A stretch of 64,000 nucleotides of DNA. It comes from Curtobacterium sp. 9128. Its GTDB lineage: Bacteria > Actinomycetota > Actinomycetes > Actinomycetales > Microbacteriaceae. Positions 57,697-64,000 of the stretch are shown here, one piece after another. The number at the start of each line of letters is the position of its first letter. Within the stretch, counting starts at the first letter, position 1. Both the position numbers and the translations under genes were made by a program. The stretch is from the NCBI RefSeq assembly GCF_900086645.1, contig NZ_LT576451.1, positions 62,001-126,000 on the forward strand, read 5' to 3'. The notes under the pieces are model-generated. The model had not been told where the DNA came from and did not search any database. It was given only the letters and a program-made list of their open reading frames with translations.

Positions 57697-58629
57697 TCAG
57701 GACCAGACGCGGCGGATGCCCCAGGAACCGGTCCAGGTCTCGTCGGGTTCGAGCCATCGGAGCCCCTCGCCGGAGTTCAGGGCATCGGCGGGCGCGGTCA
57801 TCGGCTCGACCGCGACGGCCAGGCCCTTGCCGTCACCACGCGGGAACTCCCGCGACGTGAACACCTGCACGTAGGGGAACGACTCGTCCTGCCAGAGCTG
57901 GACGCCGTCACCCTCTGGCCCGTGCATGGTCGTGCGCCGGACCCCGTCGGCGTCTGGCGTCACGTCGGTGTACGCGGTGTCGAGGTCCGAGTCACCCGCA
58001 CGACGACCGACGCGGAGATCGACACCGGTGCCCGCCACGGGCTCGGTGCCGTTCGGGATGCGCTTGTCGTCGACGGTGAACGCCGTCGCGGCGTCGAGCG
58101 TGATGACGAGGTCCTCTGCCGGGGTGTCGCCGGCGCGCAGGTACGGGTGCGCCCCGACCGCGAACGGGGCACGCACGCCGGAGCGGTTCGTGATCTCGTG
58201 CGTGATGCGGATCCCGTCGTCCACCAGCTCGTGGTGCACCCGCGTCTCGAGGGTGAACGGCCAGCCGTGCTGCGGGTGGATCGTCGCCTCCTGCAGGACG
58301 CTGGTCTCCGTCTGCGACACCACGCGGTACGGCGAGAACCGGAGCAGCCCGTGCGAGGCGTTGCCGTACTTCGGCTCGGAGACGTCGAGCTGCTGGGCCG
58401 TGCCGTCCAGCTCCCACTTCCCGCCGGCGACGCGGTTCGGCCACGGGACGAGCACGATGCCGTTCGCACCGGCCGGCGCCTCCGACGCCGGGAAGGGCTC
58501 GGTCAGGTCGAACCCGGCGACCCGGAGTTCGCGGATACCGGCTGCGACCTCGGTGACGACCGCCTCGACGACCCCGTCCGGGCCGGCGTGACGGAGGTGG
58601 TACTGGCCCCCGGTGGGTGCTGCGGTCAT
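57697..58629 (-). CDS. galM: Aldose 1-epimerase (galactose mutarotase)
   Basis: 310 residues. Interconverts alpha and beta anomers of sugars feeding the Leloir pathway. Motifs: VLVPWPNRVAGGKW, the His of GNASHGLLRF, the catalytic His in VGAHPYLRAG and the Glu near VAVEPMTAP. The ATG overlaps the stop of the DeoR-type gene. It stands opposite galT-galK across the regulator. Confidence 0.93.
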   Translation of the reverse strand: MTAAPTGGQYHLRHAGPDGVVEAVVTEVAAGIRELRVAGFDLTEPFPASEAPAGANGIVLVPWPNRVAGGKWELDGTAQQLDVSEPKYGNASHGLLRFSPYRVVSQTETSVLQEATIHPQHGWPFTLETRVHHELVDDGIRITHEITNRSGVRAPFAVGAHPYLRAGDTPAEDLVITLDAATAFTVDDKRIPNGTEPVAGTGVDLRVGRRAGDSDLDTAYTDVTPDADGVRRTTMHGPEGDGVQLWQDESFPYVQVFTSREFPRGDGKGLAVAVEPMTAPADALNSGEGLRWLEPDETWTGSWGIRRVWS

Positions 58630-59480
58630 GCGCTGTGGTTCCTTCCCGATGCGGTGGTGTCCGACTGTCCGCCGTCGGCCACGACGACCTCGACCCCGGC
58701 GGCACGCACCTGCTCGACGAGCTCCGGTGGCGCTTCCGCGGTCACGACGACGTCGATGTCCCCGAGGCCGCTGACGACCCCGACGTGGGCGCGCCCGAAC
58801 TTCGAGCCGTCCGCCACCACGACCGTACGCCCGGCGTGGGCGGCGAGCATGCGCTTCGCCTCGGTCTCGGGCAGGTTCACGTTCGTCAGCCCGTGCTCGA
58901 CGTCCACGCCCGTCCCGCCGAGGAACACCACGTCGGCGGCGATCATCGGCAACAGGGTGTTGTTGAAGGGTGCGACGAGTGAGTGCTGGAGCGGGCGGAG
59001 CGTCCCGCCGGTGACGATGACCGTGAACCGGGGGACGGCGCGTTCGAGTGCGAGGGCGGTCGTCAGCGAGTTCGTGACGACGGTGACGTCCACGAGGTCC
59101 TCGCGCGCGACCAGTGCCTCGGCCACGGCGGCCGGGGTGGTGCCGACGTCGAGCACGACGCACTGGCCGGACCGCACGAGCGCGGCCGCGGCGCGGCCGA
59201 TGGCGGCCTTCGCGACCTGGTGCTCGACGGCGGTCTCCTCGAACGGCCGCTCGCCGGAACCGACCCCGAGGCGGAGCGCGCCGCCGTGCACCCGCTTGAC
59301 CCGAGCCTCCCGGTCGAGGACCGCGAGGTCCTGGCGGACGGTTACCTCACTCGTGCCGAGCGCCGCGGCGAGCGCCGTCGTGCGCACCATGCCGGGTGCG
59401 CCGTCGACGATGGCGACGATGCGCTCCTGGCGCAGTGGGGCCGGCATCGTGCCGGCGAGGAAGAGGTCGTCGTCGCTCAC
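58626..59480 (-). CDS. DeoR-family transcriptional regulator of the gal genes
   Basis: 284 residues from GTG. N-terminal winged helix (RQERIVAIVDGAPGMVRTTALAAALGTSEVTVRQDLAVLD) and a sugar-phosphate-isomerase-like sensor domain (VVTNSLTTALAL, GGTLRPLQHSLV, ADGSKFGR). It is divergent from galT, with operator repeats between, and overlaps galM, so it probably represses the gal genes until a sugar phosphate binds. Confidence 0.92.
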   Translation of the reverse strand: MSDDDLFLAGTMPAPLRQERIVAIVDGAPGMVRTTALAAALGTSEVTVRQDLAVLDREARVKRVHGGALRLGVGSGERPFEETAVEHQVAKAAIGRAAAALVRSGQCVVLDVGTTPAAVAEALVAREDLVDVTVVTNSLTTALALERAVPRFTVIVTGGTLRPLQHSLVAPFNNTLLPMIAADVVFLGGTGVDVEHGLTNVNLPETEAKRMLAAHAGRTVVVADGSKFGRAHVGVVSGLGDIDVVVTAEAPPELVEQVRAAGVEVVVADGGQSDTTASGRNHSA

Positions 59481-59488
59481 AAGGGTAG

Positions 59489-59523
59489 TTTCGTCTGCTT
59501 CCGATCACTTTCGCAATCCTTCG
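59489..59523. promoter_or_regulatory. Candidate DeoR operator, four 10-bp repeats
   Basis: TTTCG, TTCCG, TTTCG and CTTCG begin at 59489, 59499, 59509 and 59519, exactly 10 bases apart. They lie between the regulator and galT starts and just upstream of the galT -10. Confidence 0.6.
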
Positions 59524-59532
59524 TTCATGGAG

Positions 59533-59538
59533 TAGGCT
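59533..59538 (+). promoter_or_regulatory. -10 element TAGGCT, leaderless galT start
   Basis: TAGGCT, CGTCCG, then GTG of galT; six-base gap. Confidence 0.65.
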
Positions 59539-59544
59539 CGTCCG

Positions 59545-60642
59545 GTGATCACCAAGCGCGCGACGAAGCTCGCGGACGGCCGCGACCTCATCTACTTCGA
59601 CGATGCGGACACGACGCTGCCCGCCGAACGTCGCATCGACGAGCGGACCCTCGACCCACGTCCGGCGACCGCGCAGATGCGCCAGGACGTCCTCACGGGC
59701 GAGTGGGTCTCCATCGCCAGCAGCCGGCAGAACCGCGTGTTCCTGCCACCGGCCGACCAGGACCCCCTCGCGCCCCAGTCCGCGGCGAACCCGTCCGAGA
59801 TCCCGAGCGTGTACGACGTCGCGGTGTTCGAGAACCGGTCGCCCTCGTTCGGTCCGGCACTGCAGGCCGACGACGCTCCGGGCTCGCTGGACTCGCTGAC
59901 CGAGGTCGGCCTGAACCGGACGTTCCGGTCGGTCGGTCGGTGCGAGGTCGTGTGCTTCTCCCCCGAGACCGCCGGGTCGTTCGCGTCCATCTCGGAGTCA
60001 CGGGCCCGCACCGTGGTCGAAGCGTGGGCCGACCGCACTGCTGCGCTCTCCGCGATGCCCGGCATCCAGCAGGTGTTCCCGTTCGAGAACCGGGGCGAAG
60101 CGATCGGGGTCACGCTGCACCACCCCCACGGGCAGATCTACGCGTACCCGTACGTGACGCCGCGCACGCAGCGGCTCCTCGACTCGATCGAGCGCTTCGG
60201 GCCGGACCTGTTCGAGCAGCACCTCGCGAACGAGCGCGACTCCGACCGGGTCGTCCTCGCCGGCGAGCACTTCACCGCCTTCGTGCCGTTCGCCGCTCGC
60301 TGGCCGCTCGAGATCCACATGCTCCCGCATCGCCACGTGCCGGACTTCGCCGGCCTGACCGATGCCGAGAAGGACGAGCTCGCGCACATGCACCTGCGGC
60401 TGACCCGCGGGATGGACGAGCTGTACGGCGACCCCACGCCGTACATCGCCGCGTGGCACCAGGCCCCGGTGCACACCGCGCGTGACACCGTGCGGCTGAT
60501 GCTGCAGATCACGTCGCCGCGTCGGGCGGAGACGAAGTTGAAGTTCCTGGCCGGCAGCGAAGCCGCCATGGGGGCCTGGATCGGGGACGTCGTCCCCGAG
60601 CAGCAGGCCGAGTTCATCCGAGGAGGGATCGAACGAGCATGA
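59545..60642 (+). CDS. galT: Galactose-1-phosphate uridylyltransferase
   Basis: 365 residues from GTG. Transfers UMP between UDP-glucose and galactose-1-phosphate. The active-site triad HPHGQ is in TLHHPHGQIYAYPY; LTGEWVSIASSRQNRVF and HMLPHRHVPDF are family motifs. GalK follows with an ATGA overlap. The first gene of the gal operon with its own leaderless promoter. Confidence 0.95.
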   Translation: MITKRATKLADGRDLIYFDDADTTLPAERRIDERTLDPRPATAQMRQDVLTGEWVSIASSRQNRVFLPPADQDPLAPQSAANPSEIPSVYDVAVFENRSPSFGPALQADDAPGSLDSLTEVGLNRTFRSVGRCEVVCFSPETAGSFASISESRARTVVEAWADRTAALSAMPGIQQVFPFENRGEAIGVTLHHPHGQIYAYPYVTPRTQRLLDSIERFGPDLFEQHLANERDSDRVVLAGEHFTAFVPFAARWPLEIHMLPHRHVPDFAGLTDAEKDELAHMHLRLTRGMDELYGDPTPYIAAWHQAPVHTARDTVRLMLQITSPRRAETKLKFLAGSEAAMGAWIGDVVPEQQAEFIRGGIERA

Positions 60643-61775
60643 CGTTCCAGCAGGTGTTCGGGTACGAGCCGACGGTGCGGTACTCCGCCCCGGGGCGGGT
60701 CAACCTGATCGGTGAGCACACCGACTACAACGAGGGCTACGTCCTGCCGTTCGCGATCGACCGTCGCACGACGGCGTCCATCGCTCCGCGGGCCGACCGG
60801 GTGCTGCGTGTCGCCTCGGCCTTCGACCCGGAGTCCGTCGTCTCGCTCGCACTCGACGACCTCGAACCGGACGCGATGAGTGGCTGGTCGGCGTACGTGC
60901 TCGGCATCGCGTGGGCGCTCCGGGAGCAGGGCGCGGATCTGTCGGACAAGACCGGCTTCGACGTCTTCATCGAGTCCGACGTCCCCGTGGGTGCTGGCCT
61001 GTCGTCGAGCGCCGCGATCGAGTGCGGCGTCGCGCTGGCGTTCAACGACCTGTGGGAGCTCGGCCTCGACCGCAAGCAGCTCGCACGCGTCGGGCAGTAC
61101 TCCGAGAACCACGCGGTCGGTGCACCGACCGGGATCATGGACCAGTCCGCGTCGCTCCTGGGCGAGCGCGACGCCGTCGTGTTCCTCGACTGCCGCACGC
61201 TCGACACCGCCGTGGTGGACATGGCCCTGTCGGCGAACGGACTTGAGGTGCTGGTGATCGACACTCGCGTCGAGCACGCCCACGCGACCGGCGGGTACAA
61301 GGCCCGTCGGGAGTCCTCCGAGCGAGGCGCCCAGGGGCTCGGCGTCGAGGCACTCCGTGACGTGACGGTGGACGACCTCCCCCGTGCCGCTGCGCTGCTG
61401 GACGACGAGACCTTCCGCCGTGTGCGCCACGTCGTCACCGAGGACCAGCGCGTCCTCGACACCGTCCGCACGCTCCGCGAGCACGGCCCGCGGGCGATCG
61501 GTGAGCTGCTCGTCGCATCGCACGCGTCGATGCGCGACGACTTCGAGATCTCGGTGCCCGAGCTCGACCTCGCCGTGGCCACCGCGATGGCGAACGGAGC
61601 CGTCGGGGCACGCATGACCGGCGGTGGGTTCGGGGGCGCGGCGATCGCGCTCGTCGATGCCGCACAGCGCGAGGCGATCGGTGCCGCGGTGACGGCCGCC
61701 TTCGCCGAGGCCGGGTACCGGGAGCCCTCGGTGTTCACCGTGCACGCGGACCAGGGCGCGCGCCGAGACGGCTGA
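60639..61775 (+). CDS. galK: Galactokinase
   Basis: 378 residues. Phosphorylates galactose at C1 with ATP. GHMP-kinase signs: the galactokinase signature GRVNLIGEHTDYNEGYVLP, the ATP loop PVGAGLSSSAAIECG and the C-terminal MTGGGFGGAAIALV. ATG overlaps the galT stop. GalE is not in the window. Confidence 0.96.
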   Translation: MTFQQVFGYEPTVRYSAPGRVNLIGEHTDYNEGYVLPFAIDRRTTASIAPRADRVLRVASAFDPESVVSLALDDLEPDAMSGWSAYVLGIAWALREQGADLSDKTGFDVFIESDVPVGAGLSSSAAIECGVALAFNDLWELGLDRKQLARVGQYSENHAVGAPTGIMDQSASLLGERDAVVFLDCRTLDTAVVDMALSANGLEVLVIDTRVEHAHATGGYKARRESSERGAQGLGVEALRDVTVDDLPRAAALLDDETFRRVRHVVTEDQRVLDTVRTLREHGPRAIGELLVASHASMRDDFEISVPELDLAVATAMANGAVGARMTGGGFGGAAIALVDAAQREAIGAAVTAAFAEAGYREPSVFTVHADQGARRDG

Positions 61776-61783
61776 GCGGCGCG

Positions 61784-62287
61784 TCAGCGGGTCATGTGCC
61801 CCACGGTGACGGTCGCGCCGCCCCACGGGAAGGACGTGACCGGCAGCGTCTGGCGCTGGACCTGGTCCAGCACGAACTCGGACTGCCAGAACGAGTACAC
61901 CCCGACGCCGACGACGACGAGCACCGGGATCGCGACGAGGGCCACGACCCGGACGATCCGGCCGGCGCGGTCCCAGCCGTACCGGGCGAGCGTCGCCGGG
62001 AGCGTCACACCGACGACACCGGCGAGCACGATCAGCACGAGGACGAGCGGCGACGCGTGTCCGACCACCGACACCGATGGTGGGGCGGTCGGCACGACGG
62101 CACCCTGCGCATCGATCCAGTGCCCGTCTGCGTCGACGCCGCCGTAGTCCGCGCTGACGCTCCAGACCGAGACGGCGCGGAACACGAACACCGCGACGAC
62201 GGCGACCGCCGCGACCATCCATCCGCGGATCCGGAACCGACGTCCCTCGACGGACATGACCGGCGCGGCCACCACTTGCTCCCCCAT
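61784..62287 (-). CDS. Membrane protein of unknown function
   Basis: 167 residues: helix at about 23-43, an outer loop of about 35 residues, helices at about 80-102 and 114-134, then an outer C-terminal tail. The layout is N-in, with loops outside. No family recognised. It is convergent with galK, eight bases from its stop. Confidence 0.72.
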   Translation of the reverse strand: MGEQVVAAPVMSVEGRRFRIRGWMVAAVAVVAVFVFRAVSVWSVSADYGGVDADGHWIDAQGAVVPTAPPSVSVVGHASPLVLVLIVLAGVVGVTLPATLARYGWDRAGRIVRVVALVAIPVLVVVGVGVYSFWQSEFVLDQVQRQTLPVTSFPWGGATVTVGHMTR

Positions 62288-62314
62288 GGCGCGACGCTAA
62301 CACGCTCGTGACCA

Positions 62315-62492
62315 CGCGAGAGCGACAGTTCCCGGCCGGAATGCGGCGGGGAACTGTCGCTTTCGCGGGACGGACCCGGCGCGGAACCGAACACTGTCGC
62401 TTTCGCGGGACGGACCCGGCGCGGAAACGAACACTGTCGCTTTCGCGGGACGGACGCGGCGCGGAACCGAACACTGTCGCTTTCGCGGAACC
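62315..62492. repeat. Family C palindrome and 40-bp tandem repeats
   Basis: A palindrome (62315-62333 with 62348-62366) is followed by three more copies of its right arm: ACTGTCGCTTTCGCGG begins at 62353, 62393, 62433 and 62473, exactly 40 bases apart. The unit includes GACGGACCCGGCGCGGAA. The arm sequence matches the palindrome at 33431-33483. 62493-62526 shows nothing else. Confidence 0.85.
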
Positions 62493-62526
62493 AGACCCGT
62501 CGCGCCTCCGGACGGACCCGGCGCGC

Positions 62527-63459
62527 CTACTTCAGGTGGCGCTCCGCGGCCTCGACCACGTTCTTCATGAGCATCGCGCGGGTCATCGGCCCGACGCCAC
62601 CCGGCGTCGGGGACAGGAACCCGGCGACTTCTGCGACCGCAGGGTCGACGTCGCCGCGCAGCTTCGCCTTGCCGGTCGACTGGTCGACCACGCGACTGAT
62701 ACCGACGTCGATCACAGCCGCGCCCGGCTTGACCCAGTCCGGCTGCACGAGGCCGGCGACACCGGCGGCCGCGACGATGATGTCGGCGCGACGGCACTCT
62801 GCGGCGACGTCCTCGGTCAGGGAGTGCGTCAGGGTGGCGGTGGCCTCGAGCCGGGTGAGCAGCAAGCCCAGCGGCCGGCCGACCGTCAGCCCCTGCCCGA
62901 TGATCGTGACGTGCTGCCCGCGGATCGGGACGCCGTAGGCCTCGAGCATGGCGACGATGCCGCGCGGGGTGCACGGCAGCGGCGCATCGATCGTGCCGGC
63001 ACCACCGGGGACGGCGAGCACGAGCTCGCCGAGGTTGGTCGGGTGCAGGCCGTCGGCGTCCTTCGCCGGGTTCATCAGCTCGAGCATCGGGATCGGGTCG
63101 ATGCCCTGCGGCAGCGGGAGCTGCACGATGAACGCGGTGACCCGGGGGTCGTCGTTCATCTGCAGGATCGCCGCCCGGATGTCCGCCGGGCCCGCCGACG
63201 ACGGGAGGTCGATGCGGACCGAGTCGAGCCCGATCTGTGCCGAGTCCTTGTGCTTCCCGGCCACGTAGGACACCGAGCCCGGGTTCTCGCCGACCATGAT
63301 CGTGCCGAGCCCTGGTCGGAACCCGTGGTCGTGCAGCCGGTCGATCCGGACCTTCAGGTCGTCGAGCGTCCGGGCGGCGAGTGCGGTTCCGTCGATGCGG
63401 ACGGCACTGCCCTCACCCGCCCAGAGCACCCGCGGCAGGTCGGTCACGGCGCCGCTCAC
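62527..63459 (-). CDS. folD: Bifunctional FolD (methylene-THF dehydrogenase/cyclohydrolase)
   Basis: 310 residues from GTG. Converts 5,10-methylene-THF to 10-formyl-THF with NADP. Motifs: [14 protein letters not shown] with the catalytic Lys, [36 protein letters not shown] and [18 protein letters not shown] overlaps the glyA stop as GTGA. The first 20 residues extend the usual start a little. Works on the product of GlyA. Confidence 0.96.
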   Translation of the reverse strand: MSGAVTDLPRVLWAGEGSAVRIDGTALAARTLDDLKVRIDRLHDHGFRPGLGTIMVGENPGSVSYVAGKHKDSAQIGLDSVRIDLPSSAGPADIRAAILQMNDDPRVTAFIVQLPLPQGIDPIPMLELMNPAKDADGLHPTNLGELVLAVPGGAGTIDAPLPCTPRGIVAMLEAYGVPIRGQHVTIIGQGLTVGRPLGLLLTRLEATATLTHSLTEDVAAECRRADIIVAAAGVAGLVQPDWVKPGAAVIDVGISRVVDQSTGKAKLRGDVDPAVAEVAGFLSPTPGGVGPMTRAMLMKNVVEAAERHLK

Positions 63460-64000
63460 GCGTAGAGCGGGAACGCGTCGGTCAGGGCCTTCACCCGCGC
63501 GGACAGCGCCTCGACGTCCGGGTTCGGCATGAGCGTCAGCGCGATGATGTCGGCGACCTCGGTGAACTCGGCGTCCCCGAAGCCGCGCGTCGCGAGCGCC
63601 GGGGTACCGATGCGGACTCCCGAGGTGACCATCGGCGGGCGCGGGTCGAACGGCACCGAGTTGCGGTTCACGGTGATGCCGACCTCGTGCAGCAGGTCTT
63701 CGGCTTGCTTGCCGTCGACCTCGGATTCGCGCAGGTCGACGAGCACCAGGTGCACGTCGGTGCCGCCGGTGAGCACGTCGATACCGGCCGCGCGCGCATC
63801 GGGCTGCGTGAGGCGCTCCGCAAGGATGCGGGCGCCCCGGAGCGTGCGCTCCTGGCGGTCCTTGAACTCCGGCTGACCGGCGAGCAGGAACGCGGTCGCC
63901 TTGGCGGCGATCACGTGCATGAGCGGGCCGCCCTGCTGGCCCGGGAACACCGCGGAGTTCAGCTTCTTGAAGAGCGACTCCTCGTTGGACAGGATGATGC
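63456..64000 (-). CDS. glyA: Serine hydroxymethyltransferase, 5' part outside the window
   Basis: Only the C-terminal 180 residues are visible; the frame runs off the right edge. It includes [14 protein letters not shown], just after the PLP lysine, which lies outside, and the C-terminal domain (VTGI..., [33 protein letters not shown]). Converts serine and THF to glycine and methylene-THF. Coupled to folD. Confidence 0.95.
   Translation of the reverse strand, partial: IILSNEESLFKKLNSAVFPGQQGGPLMHVIAAKATAFLLAGQPEFKDRQERTLRGARILAERLTQPDARAAGIDVLTGGTDVHLVLVDLRESEVDGKQAEDLLHEVGITVNRNSVPFDPRPPMVTSGVRIGTPALATRGFGDAEFTEVADIIALTLMPNPDVEALSARVKALTDAFPLYA

Noticed and set aside
62353..62492. CRISPR array
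   Set aside because: The 40-base units are head-to-tail with no unique spacers, and there are no cas genes in the window.

Overview
The window is very GC-rich, gene-dense bacterial chromosome with no plasmid, phage or rRNA signature. Gene families (RskA/SigK, LytR_C, DUF3263, DUF3027, DUF2332, XPB helicase, CarD, mycothiol acetyltransferase, bifunctional IspDF, GlnR, SenX3/RegX3) and several blocks syntenic with mycobacteria point to an actinobacterium. The overall gene set suggests Microbacteriaceae, perhaps Curtobacterium; that last step is inference from recall, not from a search.

Layout. 1-8.4 kb: serC (cut at the left edge), cold-shock/DUF3027 pair, XPB helicase and its partner, and a two-component pair. 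8.4-12.2 kb: a nuclease-fold orphan gene flanked by two copies of a large inverted repeat, then groEL with two CIRCE operators and a small cold-shock gene. 12.2-20.3 kb: housekeeping and metabolic genes (LytR_C, msrB, tRNA-Thr, aldo/keto reductase, hydrolase, nnrE, gldA). 20.4-25 kb: zinc peptidase, DsbA-like protein, sugar ABC ATPase, DUF4032. 25.2-30 kb: the carD-ispDF-cysS-rlmB block with a divergent lipoprotein gene. 30.2-47 kb: phosphate genes (senX3/regX3, phoU, gpmA, glnR-mshD, ppk, mutT-like, pstSCAB) with PHO boxes before phoU and pstS. 47.1-48.6 kb: sigK-rskA. 48.7-53.4 kb: an envelope locus with UDP-GlcNAc 2-epimerase, a family 2 glycosyltransferase, an exosortase-like membrane protein and a 58-residue membrane protein in one coupled operon, divergent from a secreted Ig-repeat protein with a sorting-signal-like C terminus. 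53.5-57.7 kb: small membrane proteins, tRNA-Lys and a Tat-exported beta-helix protein. 57.7-61.8 kb: Leloir galactose genes (galM, deoR-type regulator, galT, galK). 61.8-64 kb: folD and glyA (cut at the right edge).

Two genome-wide habits are visible. First, many genes carry a -10-like hexamer (TAnnnT or CAGGAT) 6-7 bases before the start codon and no ribosome binding site, the mark of leaderless transcription. Second, many convergent gene pairs are separated by long, often perfect inverted repeats, several belonging to recurring families within the window.

The best candidate for a little-described system is the exosortase locus at 48.7-53.4 kb. The nuclease gene bracketed by inverted repeats at 8.6-9.9 kb is the second.
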